Source: Rhodopseudomonas sp. BAL398 (GTDB lineage Bacteria; Pseudomonadota; Alphaproteobacteria; Rhizobiales; Xanthobacteraceae). From it: a stretch of 64,000 nucleotides of DNA. Position numbers and translations under genes: made by a program. Under the pieces are notes generated by a model. That model did not search any database, had not been told where the DNA came from, and was given only the letters and a program-made list of their open reading frames with translations. Every line of letters begins with the position of its first letter. Position 1 is the stretch's first letter. The stretch covers positions 4,170,501 to 4,234,500 of the forward strand of contig NZ_CP133111.1 of NCBI RefSeq assembly GCF_033001325.1, read 5' to 3'. Below are positions 41,710-51,924 of the stretch, one piece after another.

Positions 41710-43683
41710 ATGACCGACAATTCCAGCACGCCAGCACCGGCGTCCGTCTTCCCGATCGAAGCCAATGTGGGCTCGGGTTTCTGGAAAAAAGGGCCGAGTG
41801 ACACGCTGCCGCCGCCCGACATGACCGGCCCCTATATGCGCAACCGCCCGGTTCCGACCGCGCCGGTCGCGGGGCGCAAGGCATGGATCATCGGCAGCGG
41901 CATCGCTGGCCTGGCCGCCGCCTTCTACATGATCCGCGACGGCGGCATGAATGGCGAGGACATCACCATCATCGACACGATGGACATCGCCGGCGGCTCG
42001 CTCGACGGCGCCGGAAATGCGGAAGAGGGCTACATCATCCGCGGTGGCCGCGAGATGAACTTCAACTACGACAATTTCTGGGACATGTTCCAGGACGTTC
42101 CGGCGCTGGAGCTGCCCGAAGGTTTTAGCGTCCTCGACGAATACCGCCTGGTCAACGACAACGACCCGAACTACTCCAAGGCCCGGCTGATGCACAAGCA
42201 GGGCCAGATCCGCGATTTTTCGACGCTTGGCCTGAGCAAGGCCCACCAGTGGGAAATCATCAAGCTTCTGCTCAAGCGCAAGGAAGACCTCGATGACATC
42301 ACCATCGAGGAGTATTTCAGCGAAAGTTTCTTCGAGACCAATTTCTGGTATCTGTGGCGATCGATGTTCGCCTTCGAGAACTGGCAGAGCCTGCTCGAGC
42401 TCAAGCTCTATATGCATCGCTTCCTCGATGCGCTCGACGGCATGGCCGACATGTCGGCGCTGGTATTTCCGAAGTACAATCAATATGACAGCTTCGTCGT
42501 GCCGCTGGTCCGCATGCTCAAGGACAAGGGCGTCAAGGTGCAGTTCGATACCCGCGCCTACGACCTCGACATGGTCGAGCAGGATGGCGAGCGCATCGTC
42601 ACGGCGATCCGGTGCAAGGTCGGCGGCAACAGCGAGAGCATCGCGGTCGGTGAGAACGATATGGTGTTCGCGCTGACCGGCTCGATGACCGAGGGCACGG
42701 CCTATGGCGACATGGACACCGTCCCGGTTCTGCAGCGCGGCAATGCCGAGCCGGGCGAGGACAGCGACTGGGCGCTGTGGAAGAACCTGGCGAAGAAATC
42801 GCCGATCTTCGGCAAGCCGGAGAAATTCTACGGCAATGTCGCCGGTTCAATGTGGGAATCGGCAACGCTGACCGGCAAGCCGTCGCCCCTCGTCGACAGG
42901 CTGAAGCAATTGTCGGTCAACGATCCCTATTCGGGAAAGACCGTGACCGGCGGGGTCATCACCTTCACCGATTCCAACTGGGTGATGAGCTTCACCTGTA
43001 ACCGCCAGCCGCACTTTCCGACCCAGCCCGACGATGTGCTGGTGCTGTGGGTCTATGCGCTGCTGATGGACAAGGATGGCAACTACGTCAAGAAGCCGAT
43101 GCCGGCCTGTACCGGCCGCGAGATTTTGGCGGAGCTGTGCTATCATCTGGGCATCGTCGATCAGCTCGATGAGGTCGCGGGCAAGACCAAGGTCCGCCTG
43201 GCGCTGATGCCCTATATCACCGCGCAGTTCATGCCGCGCGCGGCCGGCGACCGCCCGCGCGTGGTGCCGGAGGGCTGCACCAACCTCGCTTTGATGGGGC
43301 AGTTCGTGGAAACCAGCAACGACATTATTTTCACGATGGAGGCTTCGGTGCGCACGGCGCGGATCGGCGTCTATACGTTGCTCGGCCTGCCCAAGCAGGT
43401 CGCCGACATCAGCCCGGTGCAATACGACATCCGCAACATGTTGAGGGGCGCCCGCGCGCTCAACAACAACGAGCCGTTCCCCGGCGAACGGCTGTTGCAT
43501 CGCCTGCTCGGCAACAGCTATTACGCCCATATCCTGCCGCCTTTGCCCGACCGGGACGACACGATCGGCGAACATCTGGAAGCCGAGCTGGCCACCGTTC
43601 TCGGCAAGGGCAGCCAGGCGCTCGGCGCGGTGCAAACCTGGCTCGAGAAAATGCGCGACGGGCTGAGCGGCAAATCGAAATAG
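41710..43683 (+). CDS. ohyA: Oleate hydratase
   Basis: An FAD-binding fatty acid hydratase (the former MCRA family) that adds water across the cis-9 double bond of oleate to give 10-hydroxystearate; a cytoplasmic or membrane-associated enzyme. The 657 residues show the dinucleotide motif [20 protein letters not shown], the GGRE loop after [18 protein letters not shown], and C-terminal [24 protein letters not shown] for FAD. Such enzymes detoxify unsaturated fatty acids. It has its own operator-like upstream region and a TetR gene 79 bases downstream, so a fatty acid-responsive unit is likely. It is not part of the core genes around it. Confidence 0.95.
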   Translation: MTDNSSTPAPASVFPIEANVGSGFWKKGPSDTLPPPDMTGPYMRNRPVPTAPVAGRKAWIIGSGIAGLAAAFYMIRDGGMNGEDITIIDTMDIAGGSLDGAGNAEEGYIIRGGREMNFNYDNFWDMFQDVPALELPEGFSVLDEYRLVNDNDPNYSKARLMHKQGQIRDFSTLGLSKAHQWEIIKLLLKRKEDLDDITIEEYFSESFFETNFWYLWRSMFAFENWQSLLELKLYMHRFLDALDGMADMSALVFPKYNQYDSFVVPLVRMLKDKGVKVQFDTRAYDLDMVEQDGERIVTAIRCKVGGNSESIAVGENDMVFALTGSMTEGTAYGDMDTVPVLQRGNAEPGEDSDWALWKNLAKKSPIFGKPEKFYGNVAGSMWESATLTGKPSPLVDRLKQLSVNDPYSGKTVTGGVITFTDSNWVMSFTCNRQPHFPTQPDDVLVLWVYALLMDKDGNYVKKPMPACTGREILAELCYHLGIVDQLDEVAGKTKVRLALMPYITAQFMPRAAGDRPRVVPEGCTNLALMGQFVETSNDIIFTMEASVRTARIGVYTLLGLPKQVADISPVQYDIRNMLRGARALNNNEPFPGERLLHRLLGNSYYAHILPPLPDRDDTIGEHLEAELATVLGKGSQALGAVQTWLEKMRDGLSGKSK

Positions 43684-43707
43684 CCCATCCAAGACTGTGC
43701 GGATGGG
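43684..43707. other. Hairpin after ohyA
   Basis: CCCATCC and GGATGGG pair around a 10-base loop directly after the ohyA stop. Without a T-run it is a weak terminator at best, so the following TetR gene may be transcribed with ohyA. Confidence 0.4.
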
Positions 43708-43762
43708 GCAGCGGTCGACGCCGCCTCGCCCTCCGCACAGGACTCACATCGGGACCGAGTTG

Positions 43763-44368
43763 ATGCGCAAGACACGGCAACAGCAGCGACTCGAAACGCG
43801 GGAGCGCCTGATCGCCTCGGCCCATGCGTCGATCGTGCGCGGCGGCATCGGCGGCTTGTCGTTGCGCGGATTGTGCGACGAGGCCGGCTATTCGCAAGGC
43901 GCGTTCTATTCGAATTTCGCCAGCCGCGACGAGCTGTTGTTGGCGCTGATGGAACGCCATCTCCACGACGAAGTCGAAGCGCTGCGCCGCCTCGTCGAGA
44001 CCACCCAGGACAAAGCTCTGGATGATGTCCTTGCCGCCCTCGCGCTGCATCTCGGCGGTCTGGCCAAACAGCCGCATTGGTCGCTGCTGGCGATCGAGCT
44101 GCAGCTTTACGCCCAGCGCGACCCTGGATTCGCCGAATCCTACAACGCCGCGAAGGTCCGCTCCCATGCGGCATTTGCGGGTTTGGTCGAGGATCTGCTG
44201 CGGCGCCACAGCCTCGCGCCAGCCTTGCCGCCATTGCAGATCGCGATCGGCCTCTATGCGCTGTGGTCGGGCCTGGTGGTTCAGGGAACGGTGCCGGGCG
44301 CCCGGCCACGCGATCAGCTGTTTCTGGCGTTTCTGCGCGCCGTCATCGGCGCGCCACTATCGCGCTGA
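43763..44368 (+). CDS. TetR/AcrR family transcriptional regulator
   Basis: A 201-residue repressor-type protein. The N-terminal helix-turn-helix domain reads LETRERLIASAHASIVRGGIGGLSLRGLCDEAGYSQGAFYSNFASRDELLLALMERH; the C-terminal ligand domain is helical and typical in length. Start at MRKTRQQQR; the frame begins 22 codons earlier with a non-family segment. Located after oleate hydratase in the same direction, it probably controls ohyA through the dyads at 41620-41652, with a fatty acid as the likely ligand; both are inferred. Confidence 0.9.
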   Translation: MRKTRQQQRLETRERLIASAHASIVRGGIGGLSLRGLCDEAGYSQGAFYSNFASRDELLLALMERHLHDEVEALRRLVETTQDKALDDVLAALALHLGGLAKQPHWSLLAIELQLYAQRDPGFAESYNAAKVRSHAAFAGLVEDLLRRHSLAPALPPLQIAIGLYALWSGLVVQGTVPGARPRDQLFLAFLRAVIGAPLSR

Positions 44369-44449
44369 GCGGGACATTGATCGGCACCGGATCTGTTGGC
44401 AGCGTCAGCAAGGCGGATGGCCTATACCAAAGGGCACAGCCTCTCGTTC

Positions 44450-44537
44450 GTCATGCCCGGCCTTGTGCCGGGCATCCACGCCTTGAAAGCAGGGCCGGAT
44501 CAAAGACGCGGATGGCCGGGACAAGCCCGGCCCTGAC
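44450..44537. repeat. Palindromic intergenic repeat (family B, copy 2)
   Basis: Nearly identical to the element at 20179-20266 across its 88 bases, with four or so substitutions, and sharing bases of the left flank. It separates the convergent TetR and LysR genes. Confidence 0.9.
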
Positions 44538-44591
44538 GCGTGGATGAGTCGAAACCAAAGGCTTTTGGTTTAAGCCGGATGTCGTGCTGCG

Positions 44592-45512
44592 TCAGGGCGC
44601 CATGTGCTGCGGAAACACCGCCTGCAGATGGCTGAGGAAGGCGCGGACCGCCGGATTGGCGCGGCGGCTGTCCGGCCAGACCGCCGTGATATTGTGCCGC
44701 TCGACCGCATGATCGGACAGCACCGGCACCAATTCGCCGCGCGCCACATAGGGCGCCGTGACGAAACTGGCGCTGATGCCGATGCCGGCGCCGGCCACCA
44801 GCGTCGCGATCAGGGCTTCGCTGGCATCCACTACAATCCCGGAGGGCGGCACGATCTCGATCTCGCGCTCGCCGACCCGGAACGGCCAGCGCAGCACATG
44901 GCCGGTGCTTTGATAGCGCAGGTTCACGGTGTCGTGCTCCCCCAATTGGTCCGGATGCGACGGGGTGCCCCGCGCGGCCAGATAGGCCGGGGACGCAAAG
45001 CAGCAGAACCGGTGCGGCACCATTTTGCGCGACAACAGCCGCGAATCCGCCAGCTCGCCGATCCGCACCGCGACGTCGATGCCGTCCGCGACAATATCGA
45101 CGAAGCGGTCGCTCAGCCGCAGATCGATCGTCACCTTGGGGTGGCGCCTGCGAAAGCCCGGCAGCGCCGGCGCGATCAGATGAATGCCGATCGGCAGCGA
45201 GGCGGCGATCCGCAGATTGCCCGCGGGCTCCGCGCGCGCCGTCTTCGCCACCTGCTCAATCTCCTCGGCGTCGCGCAGCAGGCGCAGCGCGCGTTGATGC
45301 AGATCGCGCCCTTCGGCGGTCAGCGTCAGCGACCGGGTGGTCCGGGTGAACAGCGAAATGCCGAGATTCTGCTCGAGCCGCTGGATGCTTTTGCTGACCG
45401 CCGAGGGCGAAATCGACAGCGAGCGTGCCGCCGCGGTGTAGCTGCCCATCGACCCGGCCCGCGCAAAGGCGATCAGGCCGGTCAGTCGTTCCAGCGCTAT
45501 TTGTTCCTTCAT
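44592..45512 (-). CDS. LysR family transcriptional regulator
   Basis: A 306-residue LysR-type regulator. The winged helix-turn-helix is at about 8-65 ([53 protein letters not shown]) and the periplasmic-binding-like effector domain follows ([26 protein letters not shown]). Start at [10 protein letters not shown]; a frame 18 codons longer exists but does not match the family. It is divergent from the quinone oxidoreductase gene with 100 bases between, the common arrangement in which LysR controls its neighbour. Confidence 0.93.
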   Translation of the reverse strand: MKEQIALERLTGLIAFARAGSMGSYTAAARSLSISPSAVSKSIQRLEQNLGISLFTRTTRSLTLTAEGRDLHQRALRLLRDAEEIEQVAKTARAEPAGNLRIAASLPIGIHLIAPALPGFRRRHPKVTIDLRLSDRFVDIVADGIDVAVRIGELADSRLLSRKMVPHRFCCFASPAYLAARGTPSHPDQLGEHDTVNLRYQSTGHVLRWPFRVGEREIEIVPPSGIVVDASEALIATLVAGAGIGISASFVTAPYVARGELVPVLSDHAVERHNITAVWPDSRRANPAVRAFLSHLQAVFPQHMAP

Positions 45513-45612
45513 GGCATGAGTAAAGCGAATTACGCCGAGATTATCAATGACGGCGCCGATCTCCACATCCCGGACTTGGGGCCTGGCCTGGTCCTGTCTG
45601 ATGGAGTGAACG

Positions 45613-46629
45613 ATGAGCGAGATGATGAAAGCGGTCCGGCTGCACGCCTTCGGCGGGCCCGAGCAGTTGCGCTATGAGGATGCGCCCCGCCCCGAGCTGG
45701 CGCCCGGCGAGGTGCTGGTCTGCGTCCATGCGGTCGGTCTCAATCCGCCGGATTGGTATCTGCGCGACGGCTACCGCTTGCTGCCCCCCGAATGGCATCC
45801 GCATCCCAGTTTTCCGCTGATCCTCGGAACGGACGTATCGGGCGTCGTCGCGGCGGTGGCCGGCGACGTCGGGGAATTCGCCGTCGGCGATGAGGTCTAC
45901 GCGATGGTGCGCTTTCCCGCCGATGTGATGGAGGGCAGCAAGGCCTATGCCGAATATGTCAGCGTCCCGGCGTCCGAATTGGCGCACAAGCCGACCGGGA
46001 TCGATCATATCCACGCCGCCGGCGCGCCGATGTCGCTGCTCACCGCCTGGCAGCTGCTGATCGCGCTCGGCCATGACGAGCCGAATCCGCTGCAACCGTT
46101 CCGGCACCTGCCGGTGCCGCTGCAGGACAGGACGGTTGTGGTCAACGGCGCCGGTGGCGGTGTCGGGCACCTGGCGGTGCAGCTTGCGATCTGGCAGGGC
46201 GCGCGGGTGATCGCCGTGGCGTCGGGCAAGAACGAAGCGCTGATGCGCGAGTTCGGCGTCGATCGGTTCATCGACTACACCAAGACGGCGGCCGAAGATG
46301 TCGTGCGCGACGCCGACCTGGTCGTCGACGCGGTGGGCGGCGCGCAAACCGCACGCTTCCTGCGCAGCCTGAAACGGGGCGGCGCCCTGTTCCCGGTGAA
46401 TCCGCTCGGCTTCACCGGCCACGACCAGGCAAAGACGCTCGGCATCACGGTGTCGACCCCCCAGGTCCGGTCGAACGGCGCGCAACTGGCACAGGCCGCC
46501 CGCCTGCTCGACGACGGCACCCTCCGCGTGGTCGTGGACAGCACCTTCCCGCTGGCCGACGCCGCGCGGGCGCATCAACGCGCCGCCCGCGGCGGCATCC
46601 AGGGCAAGATCGTTCTCACGGTCAAGTAA
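45613..46629 (+). CDS. Zinc-independent quinone oxidoreductase-like protein (MDR family)
   Basis: A 338-residue NADPH-dependent oxidoreductase of the medium-chain dehydrogenase family, quinone oxidoreductase type. Signs are [38 protein letters not shown], the cofactor motif [26 protein letters not shown] and GGIQGKIVL at the end. Zinc-binding cysteines are absent. The divergent LysR gene probably regulates it. Likely substrates are quinones or reactive carbonyls, from family knowledge only. Confidence 0.9.
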   Translation: MSEMMKAVRLHAFGGPEQLRYEDAPRPELAPGEVLVCVHAVGLNPPDWYLRDGYRLLPPEWHPHPSFPLILGTDVSGVVAAVAGDVGEFAVGDEVYAMVRFPADVMEGSKAYAEYVSVPASELAHKPTGIDHIHAAGAPMSLLTAWQLLIALGHDEPNPLQPFRHLPVPLQDRTVVVNGAGGGVGHLAVQLAIWQGARVIAVASGKNEALMREFGVDRFIDYTKTAAEDVVRDADLVVDAVGGAQTARFLRSLKRGGALFPVNPLGFTGHDQAKTLGITVSTPQVRSNGAQLAQAARLLDDGTLRVVVDSTFPLADAARAHQRAARGGIQGKIVLTVK

Positions 46630-46789
46630 CCACACCAACGCGGCTCCCCGGTGGTCGGCCAGACCGACCGCCGGGGTCCTGGGTTCGAAGGCCGAAGGCC
46701 GTCGACCGGTCCGACGCATTCCCGATGACTTCCTGATGGACATCGTTAAAAGGGGGAATAGCCCGATAGCCTCCTTTGTCGAGTATCCC

Positions 46790-48727
46790 ATGGCCCTCGT
46801 TAAAACCTCCAAGATTCCGAAGACGGCAACCGGAAAACCCCCGGCGCCAGCTGCCAAGGCCGCCAAGCTTCCGGTGGCGGCCAAGCCGGCGGCACGCGCC
46901 GCCAAGGCCGGGACCATGAGCCAGGCCGACCGCGTGGCCGAGCGCATCGCGGCGGCGACCGAGCAGCTGGCGAGCGGCCTGACCCAGGCGTCCGCGGCCG
47001 CCGAGGAACTGCAGGGATCGATGCAACAGATCGCGGCCGGCGCCGACGAGGCCGCCGGAGCGTCGCAGGAGCAGCTGTCGGCAATTTCCAGCGTGTCGAC
47101 CAGCCTGGCCGTGGCCCGCAACGAGGCGGAGAATTCGCGGCGGCGGACCGAGGCCACGCAGCTGCTGATTGCCGAAACCGCGCTGCAGATTTCCGTGTCG
47201 GTGCGCGCCATCGAAAGGAACGCCGAGCGCCAGGTCGCCGCCGGACGGGTCATCGGTGAACTCGACCGCCGCGCCCAGGACGTCGGCGCCATCACCGGGA
47301 CGGTGAGCAAGATCTCGGATCAGACCAACCTTCTTGCCCTCAACGCGGCCATCGAGGCGGCGCGCGCCGGGGATCAAGGCCGGGGCTTCGCCGTCGTCGC
47401 CGACGAGGTGCGGGCGCTGGCCGAAGTCTCCGACAGGAGCGCCCAGGAGGTTCAGGGCCTGGCCGATGAAATCACCGCCAATGTGCGCTCGGCGGTGGAT
47501 GTGGTGGCGGCCGCAGCCAGCGCCGCCGTGGCGCAGGCCCAGGCGGGCGGCCTGGTCGTCGAAACCCTCGCATCGATCCGCGAGGACATGACCGCCCTCG
47601 CCGAGGGCAGCCAGCAGACCGTCACGGCGGCGATCGAGGCGGAACGCGCCATCTTGGAAGCGCAAAAGGGCGCCGAGCAGGTCGCCGGCGCGGCCGAGCA
47701 ACAGGCTTCGGCGGCGAATGAAGCGCAGTCGGCGGTCCGCCAGCAGGCCGAGGCCCTGGCCCAGGGACAGACCGCGGCGCGGGCCCTGGCCGCGCTCACC
47801 GAGGAATTGCGCAACGGCAAGGCCAGCAAATCGGCGCCCGAGCAGATCGCCGGGGCCGCGGAGGAACTGTCCGCGACCATCCAGGAGCTTTCCAGCGCAG
47901 CGAGCCAGATTTCCACCGCCGTCGAGCAGATCAATCGCGGCGCCCAGCAGCAGGCCGCGGCCGCGCAGCAGACGTCCGCGGCCCTGGCGCAGATCGAGGC
48001 GAGCGCGCAACTGGCCCAGCACAAGGGCCAGACTGCCAGCGCACGGGTCGCGGCGATCGAAACCAAGCTCGAGCAAAGCCGGGCATCGGTCGAGCAGTTG
48101 GTCGTCGGCGTCGACCTGTCGCTCAGCCAGACCCGCGACAGCCTGCTGACGATCGTGCAGCTCGAGGCGGTGGGAAGGAAGATCGCCAAGATCGTGGATT
48201 CGATCACGCTGGTGACGATCCAGACCAGCATGCTGGCGGTCAGCGGATCGGTCGAGGCGGCGCGCGCGGGCGATGCCGGCCGAGGCTTTGCGCTGGTGTC
48301 GAATGATATCCGCGGACTGGCGCGCGAAGCCTCCGACAGCGTCGAGCGGATCAAGGACTCGGTGCAGAACATCCTCGACCAGATCACGCTGTTGCGCCGC
48401 GATCTGGAGCAGATCATCGCCGCCGCCGAGGTCGAGGCGCAGAACAACCGCGCCGTCGCCAAGGCCCTGGCCAATGTCACCGACGATCTGGTGGCGCTCG
48501 CGGCGGCCAACCGCGTCGTCGTCTCGGGTGCCGAAAGCATTCTGTCGGGCGCGACGGAATCGGCGATTGCGGCCCGGCAGATCGCCGCGGCGGCAGAGCA
48601 AACCAGTTCGGCGGTGCGCCAGGCCGCGACCGCCTCGACGGAACAGGCCCAGGGCGCCGATGATCTTGCCGCCGCGATCGAGGAGATTGCCTTGCTGTCG
48701 GACGAGCTGATGCAACAGCATGACTGA
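46790..48727 (+). CDS. Soluble methyl-accepting chemotaxis protein with two signalling hairpins
   Basis: A 645-residue cytoplasmic receptor-like protein with no membrane helix and no recognisable sensor domain. After a Lys/Ala/Pro-rich N-terminus (about 45 residues) the whole chain is heptad-rich coiled coil. Numbering from the earlier ATG (46736), one signalling tip lies at about 193-230, canonical ([27 protein letters not shown]), and a second at about 487-530 with altered residues ([20 protein letters not shown] then [17 protein letters not shown]). Thus it carries two tandem MCP signalling domains. The start is put at [11 protein letters not shown]; an earlier ATG at 46736 is possible, and neither has a strong binding site. 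First gene of the chemosensory operon; its stop overlaps the next gene by eight bases. Confidence 0.9.
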   Translation: MALVKTSKIPKTATGKPPAPAAKAAKLPVAAKPAARAAKAGTMSQADRVAERIAAATEQLASGLTQASAAAEELQGSMQQIAAGADEAAGASQEQLSAISSVSTSLAVARNEAENSRRRTEATQLLIAETALQISVSVRAIERNAERQVAAGRVIGELDRRAQDVGAITGTVSKISDQTNLLALNAAIEAARAGDQGRGFAVVADEVRALAEVSDRSAQEVQGLADEITANVRSAVDVVAAAASAAVAQAQAGGLVVETLASIREDMTALAEGSQQTVTAAIEAERAILEAQKGAEQVAGAAEQQASAANEAQSAVRQQAEALAQGQTAARALAALTEELRNGKASKSAPEQIAGAAEELSATIQELSSAASQISTAVEQINRGAQQQAAAAQQTSAALAQIEASAQLAQHKGQTASARVAAIETKLEQSRASVEQLVVGVDLSLSQTRDSLLTIVQLEAVGRKIAKIVDSITLVTIQTSMLAVSGSVEAARAGDAGRGFALVSNDIRGLAREASDSVERIKDSVQNILDQITLLRRDLEQIIAAAEVEAQNNRAVAKALANVTDDLVALAAANRVVVSGAESILSGATESAIAARQIAAAAEQTSSAVRQAATASTEQAQGADDLAAAIEEIALLSDELMQQHD

Positions 48728-50234
48728 GACCGTCACTCCCAGCGGCGGCCGCTTCCTGACCTTCCGGTCCGAGGGGCGGCTCTATGCCGTGGCGGCGCAC
48801 AAAGTGTCTGAAGTGGTGCGGATGGCGCCGCTGGCGCGGGTGCCGCAGGCGCCGAAGAGTCTGTTGGGGCTCGCCAATTTGCGCGGCGCGGTGGTGCCGG
48901 TGGCCGGCATGCGCAGCCTGATGGGCCGCGGCGAGATCGCGGTTTCCGACCGTTCGCGCCTGGTCGTGCTCGGCGGCGCGATGCCTGTCGCGCTTGCGGT
49001 CGACGAGGTGGCCTCGCTGGTCACCATCGAGGGCCAGCAGATCCAGGCCGGCGAAGCCGATGCGTCGGCGGAGGCCGAGGAACGGCTGCAAGGCGTGTTC
49101 CAGACCGGCGCGGGCGTCACCAAAATTCTTGATATCGAGGCGCTGCTGGCTCGGGCATTTCCACGCGAGGCCACGGTGCGAAAATCTTCCGGCGGGGTGG
49201 CGAAGCCGATCGCGACGGCAGCCGCCGACATCGTCGTGCGCCGGCGCCTGATTACCTTCGATGTCGCCGGCCAGGAATATGCGCTGTCGCTGGATGCGGT
49301 GCGCGAGATCGTGCTGGCGCCGGACAGCCTGGCCTATGTGCCCGGCAGCGACGAAGCGGTGCGCGGCGTGATGGCCTATCGCGACGGCCTGCTGCCGTTA
49401 TTGTCGCTGCGTGTCCTTCTCGGCCTCGGCGGCCACGCGCCGCAGCACAGCGGCAAGATCATCGTCACGGTCGTGGCCGGCACCGTGGTCGGGTTGATCG
49501 CCGACAACGCCCGCTCGATTCTGTCGGTTGATCCGCGCCTGATCGAGCCCGCCCCAAAGGTGCTGAGCGCCCGCGCCGGCGGCGAAGCACGGATTCAGGA
49601 AATCTACCGCGCCGGCCACGGTCGGCTGATCTCAATCCTGGTCGCAGAGACACTTTTTCGGGAAGACGTCATGCAGAAATTGGCGCAGACGACCGCGCAG
49701 GCCGCCGCCGGCGGGGCCGTCGCCGACGGCACAACAGCCGAGCTGCGGTTTCTGGTGTTTCGGCTCGACGGCAATGAGTTTGCGCTGCCGATCGACGCCG
49801 TCGACGAAGTCGCCCGCGTGCCGGAGCAGATCACGCGGCTGCCGAAGACGCCGAAATTTCTCGAAGGCGTCGTCAATTTGCGCGGCACGGTGCTGCCGGT
49901 GGTCGACCAGCGGCGCCGCTTCGACATGCCGCCGTCGGACGGCGGCGCCGCCCGACGGCTGGTCGTCGTGACCTCCGGCGCCCATCGCGCCGGGCTGATC
50001 GTCGACAGCGTCACCGAGGTGCTGCGCTGTGGCGCCGACGCGATTCGGCCGGCGCCCGAGCTGATGACCGGCGAGGCGCTGGCGCTGGTCGGCTCGGTGA
50101 TCAATCTGGAAGCGTCCGGCCGGATGCTGCTGCTGCTCGATCCCGCGGAGCTGCTGAGCCGCGCCGAGCGGGGCCTGCTGGATTCATTCAGCAAGACCGC
50201 GGCCGGAAAGGACACCAGGCAATCGCGGCCGTGA
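48720..50234 (+). CDS. Triple CheW-domain coupling protein
   Basis: A 504-residue protein made of three CheW-like domains in series, roughly residues 8-150, 172-318 and 338-490. Each has its own start ([72 protein letters not shown]) and the NLRG-like segment [33 protein letters not shown]. CheW joins receptors to CheA; a triple version may link several receptors or kinases in an array. It starts inside the receptor gene and ends inside the cheB start (GTGA). Confidence 0.92.
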   Translation: MTETVTPSGGRFLTFRSEGRLYAVAAHKVSEVVRMAPLARVPQAPKSLLGLANLRGAVVPVAGMRSLMGRGEIAVSDRSRLVVLGGAMPVALAVDEVASLVTIEGQQIQAGEADASAEAEERLQGVFQTGAGVTKILDIEALLARAFPREATVRKSSGGVAKPIATAAADIVVRRRLITFDVAGQEYALSLDAVREIVLAPDSLAYVPGSDEAVRGVMAYRDGLLPLLSLRVLLGLGGHAPQHSGKIIVTVVAGTVVGLIADNARSILSVDPRLIEPAPKVLSARAGGEARIQEIYRAGHGRLISILVAETLFREDVMQKLAQTTAQAAAGGAVADGTTAELRFLVFRLDGNEFALPIDAVDEVARVPEQITRLPKTPKFLEGVVNLRGTVLPVVDQRRRFDMPPSDGGAARRLVVVTSGAHRAGLIVDSVTEVLRCGADAIRPAPELMTGEALALVGSVINLEASGRMLLLLDPAELLSRAERGLLDSFSKTAAGKDTRQSRP

Positions 50235-51310
50235 TCAACCTTCTGATCGTTGACGATTCCGCGCTGGTCCGCAAACTGCTGGGCCAGGTGTTTGCCGCGC
50301 AAGGCGACTTCCAGGTCGCGTTCGCGCGCAGCGGCAAGGAGGCGCTGGCGGCGATCGCCGTCGCGGTGCCGGACGTCGTCACGCTCGACGTGCACATGCC
50401 GGACCTCGACGGGCTGCAATGCCTCGATCGCATCATGATCGAACATCCGTGTCCGGTGATCATGGTCTCGTCGATGACGGCCGACGGCGCCGACGCGACA
50501 TTGGAAGCGCTGCGACTCGGCGCGGTGGATTTCGTCGCCAAACCGACTGGCGCCGTCTCGCTGCGGATCGACGAACTGGCCGCGGAGCTGGTCGCCAAAG
50601 TGCGTCAGGCCGCCGGCGCCAAACTGCGGCCGTCATTGCGGCTTCGCGAGCGGGTCCGCCACCGCATCAGCAACGCGCCGCGCCTGCCGGCCTCGCGCCA
50701 GAAAACCTCCCCCGATATCTCACCCGCGATCGGCGAGGGCATCGTGCTGGTCGGCACGTCGACCGGCGGGCCGCCGGCGCTGGAGGCGTTGCTGACCAGG
50801 CTGCCCGCGGACTTTCCGTGGCCGATCGTGGTGGCGCAGCATATGCCCGCCACCTTCACCGGCTCGCTGGCGCGGCGGCTCGACGGCATCTGCCAGGTCA
50901 GTGTGGTGGAAGTCGCGGCGGTCACCGCGCTGCAGCCCGGTCACGTCTATATCGGGCGCGGCGATGCCGATATCATCATTTCCAGACGCAAGGCAGCCCT
51001 GGTGGCCATGCCGGCGCCCGCGGAGGTGTATCCGTGGCATCCGAGCACCGACCGGCTTGTCAGAAGCGCGATGAACCAGATCGACGCCGGCCAGTTGCTA
51101 GGCATACTCATGACGGGCATGGGCAATGACGGAGCCGAGGCCATGAGCATTCTGCGCAGCAAGGGCGGGCGGACGATCGCCGAAGCCGAGGAGACGGCTG
51201 TGGTGTGGGGCATGCCCGGCGAACTGGTCAAAGCCGGCGGCGCCGACTTTGTCACCCCGTTGCCGGAGATTGCCGCGCAACTGCTCAAGCTGGTGCCGCC
51301 ATGCCTTTGA
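50231..51310 (+). CDS. cheB: Chemotaxis methylesterase CheB
   Basis: A 359-residue response regulator-controlled esterase that removes methyl groups from receptors and deamidates Gln. The receiver domain (1-120) has LIVDDSALVRKLL with the phospho-Asp at 53 in VVTLDVHMPDLDG and Lys in FVAKPTG. The esterase domain shows the catalytic Ser in VGTSTGGPPALEALL, His in VAQHMPATFT and Asp in TGMGNDGAEAM. Starts at GTG overlapping the preceding stop. It pairs with the CheR two genes downstream. Confidence 0.95.
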   Translation: MINLLIVDDSALVRKLLGQVFAAQGDFQVAFARSGKEALAAIAVAVPDVVTLDVHMPDLDGLQCLDRIMIEHPCPVIMVSSMTADGADATLEALRLGAVDFVAKPTGAVSLRIDELAAELVAKVRQAAGAKLRPSLRLRERVRHRISNAPRLPASRQKTSPDISPAIGEGIVLVGTSTGGPPALEALLTRLPADFPWPIVVAQHMPATFTGSLARRLDGICQVSVVEVAAVTALQPGHVYIGRGDADIIISRRKAALVAMPAPAEVYPWHPSTDRLVRSAMNQIDAGQLLGILMTGMGNDGAEAMSILRSKGGRTIAEAEETAVVWGMPGELVKAGGADFVTPLPEIAAQLLKLVPPCL

Positions 51311-51924
51311 TCAAGAGCAAGGCCGCAACACCGGCCAGCGAAACGCTCGACCGCGACAAGATCGCGGCGGCCATCACGCAGGGCAGCGTCGACGAGCGCT
51401 GGGCGGCGGCCCGCGCCGCAGCCGGTCTGCCCACCGGCCTGGAGATCCTGCGTCAGGCGCTGGCGCAGGAAACCGTGCCGCGGGTCCGCGAAGCCATTTT
51501 CACCAGCCTGGGGCGGATCCGGACACCTGCCAGCGCGGCGGTCGTCGCGCCCTGTCTGAGATCGGACGATCCCGACATCCGCACCGGTGCGCTGGACGCG
51601 CTGCGGACCATGCCGGACGCCACCGCACCGCTGCTTGCCGGATTGCTCGACGATGCCGATGCCGATGTTCGCGTATTGGCGTGCGAGCTGGTGCGCAACC
51701 AGCCGGCCGAGGCGGCCAATGATTTGCTGGCGGCGCTGCTGTCTCGCGAAAACGAGACCAATGTCTGTGGCGCCGCGGTCGAGGTGCTGGCCGAGATCGG
51801 CACGCCCGCCGCCCTGCCGGCGCTGGCGCAGTGCGCCGCGCGCTTTCCCGACGATCCCTTCCTCAGCTTCGCCATCGCCATGGCTCGCGACCGCATCGGT
51901 TCGCAAGCGTCTTGCCGTGGTTGA
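51301..51924 (+). CDS. HEAT-repeat domain protein between cheB and cheR
   Basis: A 207-residue protein composed mainly of paired helices of HEAT/Armadillo type, e.g. VDERWAAARAAAGLPTGLEILRQALAQETVPRVREAIFTSLGRI, then SDDPDIRTGALDALRTMPDATAPLLAGLLDDADADVRVLACELVR, a pattern of about 31 residues. HEAT repeats bind partners, so it may be an adaptor or docking factor for CheB/CheR or receptor. Start at MPLIKSKAA overlaps the cheB stop; longer frames exist but are cheB shadow. Its stop overlaps the cheR start. Confidence 0.85.
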   Translation: MPLIKSKAATPASETLDRDKIAAAITQGSVDERWAAARAAAGLPTGLEILRQALAQETVPRVREAIFTSLGRIRTPASAAVVAPCLRSDDPDIRTGALDALRTMPDATAPLLAGLLDDADADVRVLACELVRNQPAEAANDLLAALLSRENETNVCGAAVEVLAEIGTPAALPALAQCAARFPDDPFLSFAIAMARDRIGSQASCRG

